From: Lineus longissimus
Taxonomy: Eukaryota > Nemertea > Pilidiophora > Heteronemertea > Lineidae
Assembly (NCBI RefSeq): GCF_910592395.1
Contig: NC_088323.1
Span: forward strand, 5,640,001 to 5,704,000
Direction: 5' to 3'
Length of the DNA: 64,000 nt
The position numbers and the translations under genes were made by a program. Positions 29,361 to 44,300 of this stretch are shown here, in pieces. Each line of letters opens with the position of its first letter. Position 1 is the stretch's first letter. The notes under the pieces are model-generated. The model had not been told where the DNA came from. It worked only from the letters and a program-made list of their open reading frames with translations, and did no database searches.

Positions 29361-32300
29361 ACGACGGACGCCACGGTATGGGATAAGCTCACCTCTGCTA
29401 AGAGGTGAGCTAAAAAGGTGTTACAGACCATTATTGTTATTCTATCACTGATCAACACAGAAACAGATTTTCATTGAAGTTTTTCGTGCAGGGAAGAGTT
29501 GTCCCCCAGATAGCCTTACCTGCTGAAGGCAAGGCCTCATCATACGTCAACAAAGACATTTCCCTTACCTTCCAACAAGTCGGAGAGCGAACTCGGCTTA
29601 GTGGCCTCGACATACTTGTACGGTGGCGACACGTATTTGTCAAGACCCTGAGGGTTCTCCTCTAACACCTCTTGTTTCATTGCCTGGAGATACGTATTGA
29701 GTTCCTCAAGTTCCTTCAAATCCAACTTGCTCAGGAAAGCGTCAACATTGTCGTCGTCGTTGCTATCGCCGCGGGTGCCGACACTCTCATACAGCGGTTC
29801 GTCATCCCACGGGTTCGCAACGCTCGGCTGCGAAATCCGGCGGTCGTTCATAGGTTTCAAATTGTCATAATTTCGCATCTGTGGACCTAACTGGAAGATC
29901 TCTTGCGCCGAACCGTCCGGACTGGGGTACCCGTACAGGGGGTTCGACCCACGGCGCTCGGCAGCTTTGAAATATTTGTGAATATCGACGAAATTGGAAT
30001 CTTTTTTCTCGAATGCATCAGGATCTGCGTAATTTGTTTCAGCCTCTTCACTTTCTTCACTTCCGGCGGGATTTTTTGTTCTGTAATCTTCGATGATCCG
30101 TTGTAAAAGTAGCGACGCTTCTTTTTTTGCATCCTCGTCTGTTTCTTCGGAAGAGTCGTCACCAGCGCCCCCTTCACCGATACCAGCGTCACAGAAGCCG
30201 AGATCGGGCTTCGCGTCGACGCGGAACGCTAACAAGACATCGCCGAGGACGCACTGGGTGTAGACGCTGTCCCACGAGAAGTCTTCCCTTATCAGCCTTT
30301 GTAGCGCCCTCTGCAGCGTGATGACGGTATCGAGGTCAAGGTCATATTGAAAGCGGTCTTTGGCAGCTAGGATATTCTGGCAGTTGCCAAAGAGGCCATC
30401 TGCAATGAAAAACAAACTCGAAATATAAATAAAGGTCAAGAAATAGCCATTATATATAGTAGAACCTCTCTATTAGGGACAGCCTTGGGGCTGATTAGTG
30501 CTGTCCTTGATAGAACGGTGTCCTGATTACAGAGGTCAAGTTGAATGGAAACACCCAATTTCGGACCAGAACTAGTGTCTTTGATAGAGAGGGTGTCTTC
30601 AATAGAGAGGTATCTGCAAAGAGAGATTCCACCATACTTTTTAGCTGAAAACATCAAAATCGAACCCAGTGGTAGCTTAAGGGTTAATTGACCTTGACCT
30701 CACCCGATGTCTCATTCACAAATAGAAGTAATCCAAGAATGGATAATATTGTGAAGCATCGCTTCCATTGATCGCACCGACGATGAGACGGTAAATGTCA
30801 AAGAGCGATGATCTTGGTGCATATATTTTTATCGCTGAATCCTTTTTCTTTACATTTCATCCATAAGCGAAAGAAATCAAAGCATTTTAGTAGAAATGAT
30901 GGATTAAACAAATTCAGAACAAGATTTCGACCAAATGCTCGTGATAATTATCACCAAAAATAACTGTAACCTGACAAGAATACACTTTTAAAGTCCACAA
31001 TACAGCGTATTACTGCATGGGTGAGATTACAAATGATGTCACGATGAGAATGAGTCAGTGCGTGGGTACGAATGGGTGGATTAATGACACGAGTTGTAAA
31101 CGCCATTTTATCCACAATCTGATCAATCGATAACCATGATTAGCGACCAGTGGCCGGAATGACAATAGTCGTCATTATGGCGAGACGTCAAGCGAATGAA
31201 AGGCTACGTTGCATTGGTTTGTACTAGGAGGTGACGGATTCAAGATGAAACGTTTTTAGCATTTGTGACCAATCACAGCAAAACCAGGCGCATATCGCAC
31301 AGAACATAATGATTGTCCTCAATAGCATCCAGCAATAATATTGCAAACTGCTGAAATTTTCCAACTGAAATCATGTAAAAAATACTTTTTCAAATCAAAA
31401 ATTAGAATTTGTAAAATCCGAGAAAAACCACCCCTGGTGTATTTTTGCAATAACACAAAGAGAGGTATGTATAAACGCATAATCGCAACCCCAGACCAAA
31501 AACTTCTCTGATCATTTCAGCGGAACAGGTTGTAATGCTTTGACAACACTGCCTCTGAATGAGTATTATGATGCAGTGAATAGCGCTAGGCAAACACCTA
31601 CGCTGAACATCATATCCTAGCAACATAGCGTTGTGAGCACATTGCCGTACATTTGCATGCGGTATTGGTAGTATTCTAAGTTAACCTTGTCGATGGTGAC
31701 AGTGCAGTGATTGCGGGTACAGGGTAAGAGAACACTGATATGCCACGGTTATATCCGTGAATGTCAATCTATCAGCGTTGTACATCTATCTTAAAGTCTC
31801 CTCCTTCAGGGGAAAAAACGTCAGACGGAGCAAGAGCACTTCTAGGGGAGAGATGCACAGTACATATAAACCAAATTAGAGATGAGAGTCATGACAAGAA
31901 CCAGGCTTTGAACAGTACTGGACATACTTTAAAGGGAAGAAGGCCACTGTGGTTACTAGATCCACTGCTCGTCTGACGTTAAACCTCAAGACCTCAAGAA
32001 CCGCCACTCCGAACTCCACAAAGGAATTTAATATTCCAGTGGTGAGCCTCATTAGATTAAGAGACATTCATATTTCCTGCCTAGTGGCTTCATCAATATG
32101 GATTGTGCGACAGCCGCATGATCTGGATGACAAGCGATCCTTTTCCATCTTCGATGGTTGGATTTGATTTCGGAATCTGGCAATAGGTGAATCGACATTA
32201 GGCAAAAGAGAAATAGGCGAATTCAAATCAACCAAATTGACATCAGTCAAATTTGCAATCGGTGAAATGGTAAAGGGTACCATGAAAAAAAGTTAATCTT

Positions 32301-35300
32301 CCTAAACTTATACCATGGGGATTATCCTATGGTAAGGTTCATGCTCTCGCGTCAAATTCAAGTATTTTGATTCTATTCAAGAAGCGCTATGTATCAATCG
32401 CTGACATTTCGTGATACAACTCCAAAGTAAACTGATCTGTTTGTTCAGTTTAATTAAAAGAAAGATGGCGCCCACGCACAGGAAATTAAGGGAAGACGGT
32501 TCCGGTCGAGGATGTATGAGTTGTGTTGCTTACATGTTCATTAGCAATAGCGATGTTTTTTGTACTTTACCGAGGATAGTCTGAGGATAGGCTGGTGTTA
32601 TATTCTAAAACACATTAGTTGCAATGTTTCATTCTCACAATGGATTTATGTATTTAGCCTCATTTTAACCATAACAGCTTGGTTTGGCACTAAAATGTGT
32701 CAAAAGCAGATTGTTGATGAACCATGCCTAATATATATTGAGCGAGAGGTATCTTTGAATAGAAAGTGATACCTCACCATCAGTTCTTGGTTGTCTCACC
32801 AATCACAGCTTTCGTAGTAATTATTGAAGTCTTAGGTGAGTGAAACTAAAGTATTTGAGCTCCTAGATCAGTGAAACTTGAGTATTTTGGTTGCAAGCTT
32901 GACATCAGGTGTCGCCATTATGGATTAAAAGAATTAAATTAGTCCTGTAATATGAAAGAATGATGAGGGTTGTGAAACGACATTGCTTTCTCAGACCACA
33001 CGAATCCATATCTTGGTTCTCCTCCTTGCTGTATTTGTGTCTGACTGTTCAATATTCCTTTATCTTGATATCACCTGCCGCCCACCAGCCCTCGTGGCTA
33101 CATTCAAGTAAGAGACATCCCAACTAATCGATTTCAGATGGGAAGATTGTAGACTGATGTGTCCCATCCTCAAGTGGTTGAGGTGGGATGGGATTCGGAC
33201 GAGGAAGAGAGGAGGTGATGTTTCCTCAACACAGCAAAAGAGCATATTTATATCATGATCTTTTTCTGACTGTGGGTCAGGATCCAATTATAAGCCAGAC
33301 CATAGAATATCAATATTTTTCAATCATCCTTAGCTATCCTTCCTCATTGTTACCTTTAGGGTCTTGATTTCACTTCGCCCGTCATGGCATCATTCAACCA
33401 AGAGACACCAAGAGATGATCGATTTAGTTCAACAACCTTGCTGTCAGGCCAACAGATAGCATTACCCAATCTTTCTAATTATTACCTTTTGGGATTTCAC
33501 TCATATGCTAAAAGCTTCTTAATCTTAAAACCCAATCTTTCTGATTATTTCCTTTTGAGATTTCAACACCTTTTTTCCATTCATTCTGATGCCAAGCAAT
33601 TTTTTAAGCACACATTGAAGAATTAAAAAATGAGAATGATATCTTCTGACTGACATCCTGTTTTTTAAGAAGATTACCGCAAGAATCGTATGACATCAAA
33701 ATATGGTAATTTGGAACACGAGAAATACACCGAAAGGGAATCAGACTATTGACAGAGCTCACTTTTCTGTACGCAGGTAAGAAGGCGAGTGTCGGTAACA
33801 GGCAATATTTGCCGCTGCAACCTGCAACAATTATCACTACAATGAGCGGTAAAAAGATCTCTCATCAACAGGTAAAACTGGTAATCGCTCAGTTTGATAT
33901 CGATCGCCGAGCAATTCAATCAACGAGCCCAGAGTAATTAATCAAAACCAATGAAGTAAGTTAAGTGGCATTCGCTTGTTAAGAAATGGTTGATGTTTTT
34001 CTTGATGCTAGGGAATTCGGTTAGGTGTGTCTATAGCAGATAACAAGACCTTTTTTCATACTGGTCTCGGCAAAATCATTGTTCCCTATTTTTCCGCACT
34101 CTGTGACACCATATTTAGAGCCAACTCAGATTTAACATCCATTTAACCCTACATAGTTGGCCACAGACCAGCAGTGAAGATAAACAGGGAATTGAGAATT
34201 TAGGGCTTATTGAGGGCTGAACCATGAGAAGTTGACTCGAATGAGAGACATGGCCTTGAATGCTAATGGAACAACAAGATGATACATGTACCATTAAGGG
34301 ACATTCTAATGGGTAAGTGCATCCTAAAATGAAGAAGAGCTCAATAAGAGAACTTTACCATGCTGTCACAAGGTTACCAAGAGGGCAAATTGGGAGGCTG
34401 AACTTGACTCAAAGGACCCAAAGAGACAGAGACGCTTTGGCTGCTGCTGACAGTAGCTGCGTTGATATGACAGCCAGTTAATGGACGTGACTGGGTAGAT
34501 CCGAGCAATAGCCCAATCCCTGCTGTGTCAGAGGATAGATACTCAAGGAGGAACACTAGTGCGGATAACCCAAACTCTTATAAATAAAGGTTCTTCAGCT
34601 TGAAATTTATCGTGCCATAGTGTATTTGTTCTCTAAAGACAACGGATGATTACAGAATTCGCAGACACCAACCAATTAACTTAAACAGGGTTGAAAGAAA
34701 GCGACCACAAGGGACCGTTTAAGACAGCTCCTTATTGCAATATACCTTTGATACAAAAACTGCGGGGGAGTCGGCCACTTGAAATCCACTGATAAGAAAA
34801 TCTAATCAACCTCTGACCTTTGCGTTTATCGCAAGACGAGTACGCTCAAACGATATCAATCGTTTCATCACGACACGCCATATGGCGATCACCTCGAGGA
34901 ACAGCACCGCTGCCGATATTTCAAATGAGGCAGAAAATCTCTTCCTGTCAGCCATCTTACCTGACCTTTGACCTTTAGGTTTCCGTGAAACACCCCGATC
35001 TGTATGCAATGCAGTATCACCATAGCAGAGTCAACTCGGGGAGTTTCTAGGGCCTTTTTGCCCTGGCAACAACTGGCAAAGCTGAGATCCTTGCAAAGCT
35101 GAGATCCTTGCCTGGCCGGTACCAACCAATGACCCATGACTCGTGAGATGTTGGATGTTGACAAACGTTAGCTTTCCATATGTCGCATTTTTTTTCATGT
35201 AAGGTAGCATTCTGAATAATTACTATGGTTAACCAAGTTAATCAAATCAAATGGCAAGAACGCATTTAGCCGTCTCCATGGCGATGTAATGTGACACTAT

Positions 35301-38300
35301 GTTGATGAGAAGACGTAGGACAGGAATTAACCCAATCGTTGCATGGACGTACATTCAGATTAGACCGCACGAAGACCCTGATGAAGGACACTATTTAGGG
35401 CCACGTCAGGGGGCACACATTTTTTGGACCATTGGTACTCTACAAATGTCCTTGTGAGTTCCCCCTCCCCAGGAGGTGCACCTGCAGGATCACTTTGGTT
35501 GTCCGATATAAAGCCTCCTCCACTGACTAGCACATACCACAAATCGTCAATTTGGACGGACATTGTGCGTAGCCATAAATGAGGAAACGGAAATGGACCA
35601 ATCCAATCTAGTGTTATTGAGTAAGCGTGCTTCCAAAGGAGACGTTTGATAGAGTCCCCAATGGGAGGACGAAAATACAATTTCTGGCCTCACCAACTGA
35701 GCTGCAGAGAGAAGATCGTTTTTTTTAGTCGGCTGTTGCGATGTTGATATCGTGGTACCTGCACCGCTAGGCGTTCATTTGTGTCTGTTCGTCCACTGCC
35801 GCATTTAGATAACCGTGTACTCAGGATAAAACAGCGCTTTAGGAAACCACAAAAGTTCCGCAGTCTTCAGCTGTCTGGATTTTTTCTGTCAGTTAATGGA
35901 CACTGATACAGTTTTTTTAGGTCTTCCCAGTTATTGGAAATGTGCGCAGTAGCATCAAACATATTGTCAAGGCTGTTCAACCTGTTTTACTCAGCATCCA
36001 AGAGAAATATCACGTTCCTTTTCACAAGAAACAAGTTTAGCATTGTTAAGGTAGATTAGCAGTGTCGTTGCAACCGGGTCGGTAATAGCATACATATTTT
36101 TCACGATATTGATACCGGTAATGAAGTAGATACACATATAGATAAAGAATTAGCTAAGAGTCACGAGCGGGTCCGATAGCACCGGTGTCACAGATATACA
36201 TCACCCTAATGGCTCCGTACTGGGACGTAATGACCGTGATCAACATCTATAAAGTCAGGTTCGTTGATTTATATCTCATGATTTGTAGCATATCTGTACT
36301 TGTACCGCTCAGATTTGTGTTTGGTAGGTTAGGGTACGGTTGGCAAGGTTCGAATTATCATTATTATCATTCAAAGCACACGAGACCAACCTTCCAACTT
36401 CACCCCAACACTTGCCATGACAGAGCATTGTCAAGATCATGAGAGATTACTTTAAAATATTCTAAATAAAATGTTCACCCATTCTTGAAATCTGCCGCAA
36501 TCGACCAGGTGGGCATTTCACACTGGAAATATACCCTTGTTAGTTTCTCGATGACATTTCTTGCCGGTGGGTTACTCTTTTCTCCTACGAAGAGAAGAGT
36601 TCCAATCTCCATGGCGATACCGTTGAATGTAAGTAGCGGTGACATTAGGTAGAGATGGGGAGAGTGGGTGTATTGGTGGATGCGATGCCAATTATTGGAT
36701 GAGAAAGATTTGGCAAGTATCAAGACGGCCTAGACCTGGCATTTTCGTCCCTCTCACAAACTGTTTGGTTTGACCAATCGCAGTTGATAGCCCCTTGAAG
36801 AGACAATAACGACAAACCTATTGCACGTGATCTGTTTAAAGGAATGTTTAAGTCAATCACTGACCATTTTCACAATCCATATTTGGACTTGTAAAATATT
36901 TTCAGATGTAGCATGACAAATTTGCCGCAATCAATTGATATGATACCTTAACATGCTTAAGGAATGTTCAGGTTACATATGTTAGCTTAAAGAAATGGTC
37001 AACGATTTTATTCTGTCGCAGTCAGTCGCAAAATTCTTGAAAATAAAATGGCCGCAAAATGTTGCGACTTAAAATAGTCCGCTCTCATCCACTGGTAAAG
37101 CTCCTGCCTCAGTATCAGGTCTTCTAAAACTGCCAGCAGTAACTCTTTCTCAGATAAGAAGATGAAACCACTACTTAGGTCAACACTATGACATTTCTGC
37201 AAATATTGGGGGAACTATTGAGAATTCGGAGAACTAGTTCGTTGTACTGTGTTTGTCTAGGTTCTTGTAGTTCCCCTCTGTAGTATGCCAAGGGATATTG
37301 AGTGTCACACGCCTAAAACACCATATGTTCGGGTTTCAGTGGCTTCCTCAGTCTTTGCTATGAGAAGTAAACTGTGGAGTGTTCTTGGACTATCCGTGTA
37401 CAACTGAAAATCCCTTAGCAGACATCACTCCGTTAAGGACACCTTGTGTATAATGCACTATGCAGCGACTGTGCCTGAGGAAACACTTCAACTATTTTTC
37501 ACGGAGACCATTTGATTTTGACTGAATAAAATAAAGCTAAATCAACATTTTCCCAGAAAAATATGCAACCGCCATTTTCCTGCTGTTCCGGTTTGTTGGC
37601 CAACTACTTCATAGCCGCAATTTATGATCACCCATTAGCAGACGTCTAATTCAAAAACAACAATGTTGATGAAAATTTGTTCTTGTTTTTTCCTTAGCAA
37701 CATGGCATACTTGATTCAAATCTAAGAATATTCTGCCAAGTACACATACAATGGTGTCTTAAAGATGACTCGACCATTGGCAAGCACATCATGGTTACCC
37801 CCCAAAATTGTTACTAGGAGGCAGGGCATATTTTGAGGGTAAAAAAGGCACAATGGTGTCCCTGAGGCAGCAGGCCACAGGGCCCTTCTAAATATACCCT
37901 AGCTAGCACTAACATGAACTGATGTTGGAGCACTAACATGAACTGATGTTGGAGCACTAACATGAACTGATGTTGGAGCCAACTCCTAATCACAGAAAAT
38001 TGAAATATAAATCGCAAAATTATAATATTTAGTATCAAAGAGTACCACCTATTCCATAATATCTAAATCAGAAATAAGAACCCGTCGGTTTTGCCATTGT
38101 CTGACAATGATTGATACGCTAGCTGCGGGAAATTATTTTGAAATCCATAATGTGCATATCGCGTTTTTACGTCCAGAAGTCAAATATGGGAAGTAAACAG
38201 CAGTAGCTGGAGGAGAGAATAGTCAAAGCGGCTCAATGCTTTTTTTACCTATTCAGGTAGAGTATTACAGGATTTTCAAAATGGCATCCTTGGCAGAGTA

Positions 38301-41300
38301 TCAGGTGTCTTTTCATACCAGGAGCTAGTTCAGGCACATGGGAGGAGGTCATGGGTTCAACTCTTGGAAGGATCACTGCCGTTACATCTCAGTGTCCTTG
38401 AGAAAGACACCAAACCCAAGTCAATGCAAAGCTTCTGTGAGGTGCCTAAAGTCAGCAGGCCAATTCAACTCGTGCCCAAACATAGAAGCAGACAATAGCC
38501 GCACGTACACCACCTGAAAATGGACCAGCAATATTGGTTCGCGAACCAATGCCGCACCATCGAAAATCCACCAAGCGCGTACACCAGCGCTGCAGCTAGT
38601 TATAAAATCCGGCTACAGATGGCACGCAAACAATAAGCAGAAAGCGCCATTTCGAAAACGCCGCCTGGAGCCGAACCATCTAACTAGCTAATTGCCGATC
38701 CATCTGCGCGTACACCACGACAAAGCCAAGCTTTTAACAAGCCGGGCGAATTTGGACCATCAAGCTTGGTGGGACAAATTCGCCCGGCAATTTGTATCGG
38801 CAATGGATTTCCGAACCAATTTGTCGCGGCAATGTGGTGGTGTACGTGCAATTGGTCCACCAATATTTCGTGATGTAAGCGCAGCTAATGAGAACCTTTT
38901 TCAACCCAACATATGGCGATAAAAGATTTTTTTACTACCCTGGAGGCTGTCGATTCATTAGCTTTCTGATTCAAAATGACTTGAGTGTGCCAGGGGAAGC
39001 CAACATATTGAATATTTCATGCTCTGAAAAGTTTGAAGCCGTGGCAACTCTAACTATCGAATGAAGAGGACAAGGAGAATAGAATCGAATTGACAGGGGA
39101 TATATCATGCTTGTAAAGGAATTCGAACTGCGGCAGGCTTTTTCAAGTGAACACCTTCCGGAGTGAAAATCGAATTCCCCTGAAAAGCGGATAGCTATCT
39201 GGGCAAGATTGTCGGAAGCCACAAATGACAGTTATCCTATAAGCTGCGCCACTGGAGGACTTCATCGAATCTTCATTTCACAGAAAGACTTTCTTCCACA
39301 AGCTCTTCCATCAAAGCATTAAATTAAAGGATTTCTTTTCGATTTCAATATGAAATTCGAAATCGATTTTAAATCCATATCGGTATTCTGCATGAAAATA
39401 TTGAACATGTTCAGGTAAGATCAATGTGTGTTCATCTCTGATAAAGATGACCTTTAGAAAAGAATGAAATGTCCAGGTTCCATGTGCTCACCATTATATC
39501 TGAAAAGTAGGCCATGTGAGAAACTCATAGTTCAGGATTTAGATTCTGTCGTGCCAATCCACCATCATTGTGCGTTTATCATCCTTCACTTTAGGACTGA
39601 TATTCACCGCTGATAAGTCGGCATGGATTCTGTGGGGTGCAACCACGTTACCGAAATCCACAAGCCACAACATCTATGTTGTCATCAAAAATTGCAACCC
39701 AATGGCTATTCGATTGGCCACAAAAGGGAAATCAACAGTATCAACAATGGTGCACTACGAGATTACGTAAACAAACAACTCATTATCGGGCATTCCCTTG
39801 GCTATGAATCGATTTTGCGACCCCGAACAGCTGGCTGTACGTTGACCATGACTTCTCCATGACAACCCATTACGGTTGATTTAGACTCTGGAAATTGCTC
39901 TTTGGGTGCTTTAGGCGCCAGTGCCCGATTCGAACCTAAGCCAAGAATTGGTGGAGGCGTGCATCTGGTGCTCCCCCCTTGGATTCTAAGCCAACGACGC
40001 CAAATTGATCATTGCTCAACGTAGAGCATCGATGTGTACTATATCTAAGCACCAACAAATCAATAGCACGGTTGAGACAATCGTTCAATGGGAATCTCAT
40101 CTCGCGATCAATCATATTGTGCCGTCAGGGTACTGTTTAGCCACGAAGGACAAAAGAAGACCAACAGTCCGTACACCAGGCTCAATCGGATGGTCGTGAC
40201 TGCTTACAAGTGTTTGCGCAGCACGGCAGTGAACTTATTGCATTAAGACTTCAAAACAACTTGATGCCTATCAATGCTAGCTAGCTATGGATGTGTGGAT
40301 TTCTTATTGGCGCCAATCAATAGCCTGGCTGAATAGCATGCTCAATCTATTCATGATATCAATCATATCTTGGTGCCAGGGTGCTTGGTGTGCATGAGGA
40401 TTGGAGAAGGTCAGCTTTTCCGACATGGACACCAATCAATTTTGCTGCATCCGATCTTCGTTTTGAAACAAAGAATGTGGTTCTTTGATGAGTCGAACAC
40501 TGGCCATCGCATTTCTTACTCTCAAATGTCACACCACCACGGTGAATTCGTTAAGAAAAAAAAGGTACATCACAATCACACTCTCTTTATCCTCACATTA
40601 CGAAAAGCGAAATGTCGTGCTTGAAAAGCACTGACCTAATCAGCGAGCTAACCTTTCCACCTCCTCCACTAGAGAGCCACAACGCCATGCTTTGGCATTT
40701 CCATCACGCCTCGAGTAACATCAACTCCTAAGCCGATGTTTCCCTTCCAGCAGACATTGCAAATTGATTTCAACGATGCCATGTGCGCCTGACAGAATAT
40801 GGCTTAAGAAGTGCAATGTCATCAATTGCCAATTCTTCGTCTAATTAAAATCCACTGTGCATTTTTTTCCATATGTTAAGGATAATTACTTGATTGAGTT
40901 TTTGGAAAGTTTTTGAAAAATAATGCGTGGGTTTTCAGACAGTTTTAATGAATTCTGACAGTGATCCCTCCATTTATAAATCGAATATTAAGATGCTTTA
41001 TTGAGTGAAGAAATTGTAGCGATATGATATCATAGGACATGCATATTGAATATCAGTCTGGCCGGGAGGTAAATTTTTATGGGTGGGCTGCATTCACCAA
41101 AGTACACATGGCACTCTGGATATTCGTCATTATGACTCGATCTTAAACATTATCTGACAAACCAAAGGGATGGATTCCAGAACTACCACTAAAAGGCTTC
41201 ACAATTATGATATACTGTACGAAAGGGTAAGTAGCTCGTACTGACCTAGATTCAATACCATGATGTATTGTACGACTGGATAAGATGGTCATTTTAACCT

Positions 41301-44300
41301 GGATTGGAGGATAAACTGCTTTGACTTGGTAATTAGGTCATACATATGTAGATTGGAGGATAAAAGCAAGGCTTTACTGCCATGTATTCTAACACATGAT
41401 AAGTAGGTCATACCGACCTAGATTGAAAACTAAAATTAAGTATTTATTGTAATGTGTACTTAGACTTGGTAAGTAGGTCATATCGACCTAGATTGGTGGG
41501 TTTTTAATTCAAACTTACCGTCTATACATTCCTCGTCTTCGGTGCAGACATCGCTGTACTTGCATCCTGAAATAATAACAAGAAGAGAAATCAGTGGTGA
41601 CTCAAGTGGGAAAACAGGCAGAATTAGGCTCCAGACCCTCAGACTTCAGTCCGTACATTTTGTTAATGGGACAACCCAGAGTATATACAAATTTTTATAA
41701 ATTTGATTTTGGTACACGGCTGAACTATGGTTTTACTAAGTGCTCATTGAAACTGACGGCATTGCCATGGCAACAGTATAATTGATGGGACATTATAGAT
41801 TAGATCGGTTTTAATGGATAACGATCATATGGCATGGTCAATACTGGAATTGTATTGTAATTTGTAATCGTCATCATCAATCAAAACATATGAATCAATA
41901 ATATTTACAAATTTGTTCAAAATTAGTTGCTTTTTTGGATGAACAAAATGATGGAACATTTATATTGAATTCCGACTTGGGAAGTCCTACACAAAGTTTG
42001 GCATTACAGCATTGCTGCAAATGATGCTGGAGAAAGCGGTAGGCAATCAAATATCATCTAAGAACATCCCGTAGCGAAGTGCATGGTTAAAAATAAACAC
42101 AATTCGATTTCTTATGTTCTCATCCTCAGCAGCAACATAAGACCATACCCCAGCTAAGACATGTTTATTCTAATAATAGACTTCCGTTGTCATGGTAATC
42201 AGTGTTTACAAAGGAAACCAATCAGAAATAAAACGCTGTGGGAGGGTTTCATCGCTTTGATGTGATTACGAGTCATCTTGATATGACACTTGAAGGTCGT
42301 GCCTCATATCGGACCACTCCCTTCTTCAACACTGGAAAACAGCAGTTTATCCCAGGGGGTGACTACAAAAAAAGCAGGGGTACGCAGATCAGAAATTTCA
42401 GATTTAAAGGTGCCTATCCACCGGAACTACTTGGAACATGTAAAACTGTGATGATTCTATCACTGACACAGTCTGTGACATAGCAACCTGACCAAAGGCA
42501 CTGTCAGTACATCCTAAGGCGGTTGGCAATCATTCAATCTCTAAAATGTCAACTATCTGTAACCTAGCACTTATAAGGCTAATGAGCACTGAACACAAAA
42601 CCCCGAAAATAGAAGCCTTGGCTAACTGTGCATTTTTAATGAGAGGTCGATAATTACGCACAAAATTTTTTTTTTCTCTGGAAGCACAACATCGATGGGA
42701 AAAATGGTCCCAACAGAAATGCTAATACTGGGTTAGTGTGTACAAGATAACGAAATCTCACAGTGTGTGGACTAAGAACGTGACGATGCATGATAAACAT
42801 GATATAATTGCTGATGTGACTTCGCAGCTTGCATAGGAAGAGGCAATAAGGATACGATGAACTAGCTGTGCAATCAGATTGAGGAAAGTAAATGAATTTA
42901 TCACGTGTTGTGTAGAAAGCAAGGGATGGTCACAAATTGTTTCAACCATCATGATCATGCTCACACAAATGCCTTTGGCTTTGGATAGCAGCACCGTAAC
43001 GGCAATTTTGCTTTGGATGGCAGCACCGTTACTGCAGTTTTGCTTTGGATGGCAGCACCGTTACTGCAGTTTTGCTTTGGATGGCAGCACCGTTACTGCA
43101 GTTTTGCTTTGGATGGCAGCACCGTTACTGCAGGTTTGCTTTGGATGGCAGCACCGTTACTGCAGTGTTGCTTTGGATGGTAGCACCGTTACTGCAGTTT
43201 TGCTTTGGATGGCAGCACCGTTACTGCAGTTTTGCTTTGGATGGCAGCACCGTTACTGCAGTTTTGCTTTGGATGGCAGCACCGTTACTGTAGTTTTGCT
43301 TTGGATGGCAGCACCGTTACTGTAGTTTTGCTTTGGATTGCAGCACCGTTACTGCTGTTTTGCTTTGGATGGCAGCACCGTTACTACAGTTTTGCTTTGG
43401 ATGGCAGCACCGTTACTGCAGTTTTGCTTTGGATGGCAGCACCGTTACTGCAGGTTTGCTTTGGATGGCAGCACCGTTACTGCAGTGTTGCTTTGGATGG
43501 TAGCACCGTTACTGCAGTTTTGCTTTGGATGGCAGCACCGTTACTGCAGTTTTGCTTTGGATGGCAGCACCGTTACTGCAGTTTTGCTTTGGATGGCAGC
43601 ACCGTTACTGCAGTGTTGCTTTGGATGGTAGCACCGTTACTGCAGTTTTGCTTTGGATGGCAGCACCGTTACTGCAGTTTGGCTTTGGATGGCAGCACCG
43701 TTACTGCAGTTTTGCTTTGGATGGCAGCACCGTTACTGCAGTTTTGCTTTGGATGGCAGCACCGTTACTGCAGGTTTGCTTTGGATGGCAGCACCGTTAC
43801 TGCAGTGTTGCTTTGGATGGCAGCACCGATACTGCAGTTTTGCTTTGGATGGCAGCACCGTTACTGCAGGTTTGCTTTGGATGGCAGCACCGTTACTGCA
43901 GTGTTGCTTTGGATGGCAGCACCGATACTGCAGTTTTGCTTTGGATGGCAGCACCGTTACTGCAGTTTGGCTTTGGATGGCAGCACCGTTACTGCAGTTT
44001 TGCTTTGGATGGCAGCACCGTTACTGCAGTTTTGCTTTGGATGGCAGCACCGTTACTGCAGGTTTGCTTTGGATGGCAGCACCGTTACTGCAGTGTTGCT
44101 TTGGATGGTAGCACCGTTACTGCAGTTTTGCTTTGGATGGCAGCACCGTTACTGCAGTTTTGCTTTGGATGGCAGCACCGTTACTGCAGTTTTGCTTTGG
44201 ATGGCAGCACCGTTACTGTAGTTTTGCTTTGGATGGCAGCACCGTTACTGTAGTTTTGCTTTGGATTGCAGCACCGTTACTGCTGTTTTGCTTTGGATGG

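Larger units (their letters stand above)
30640..38290. other. PTPRN intron 2, distal part; little recognised
   Basis: Two diverged copies of a segment (ttgatatcacctgccgccc...aactaatcgatttcag near 33063-33138, and ttgatttcacttcgcccgtc...gatcgatttag near 33364-33426) lie about 300 bp apart. A 67-bp tandem duplication (acccaatctttct.attatt) lies at 33466-33570. A gcaaagctgagatccttg pair lies at 35078-35113. No other feature is supported, apart from the weak Kelch-like ORF. Confidence 0.45.

Noticed and set aside
29120-29458. Poly-arginine ORFs (also at 59372-59569) and the poly-Asp/Thr/Val versions
   Set aside because: These translate the (GAC)n microsatellite of the dispersed repeat.
39914-40001. 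Functional tRNA gene
   Set aside because: The acceptor stem and B-box are good but the T-stem does not pair, and the variable region is odd.
43205-44221. ORF of 338 codons (and several of 80-240) over the 32-bp array
   Set aside because: The repeat consensus has no stop in any plus frame and the period is not a multiple of three. The ORFs are a by-product of the minisatellite, with no start context, splice sites or non-repeat sequence.
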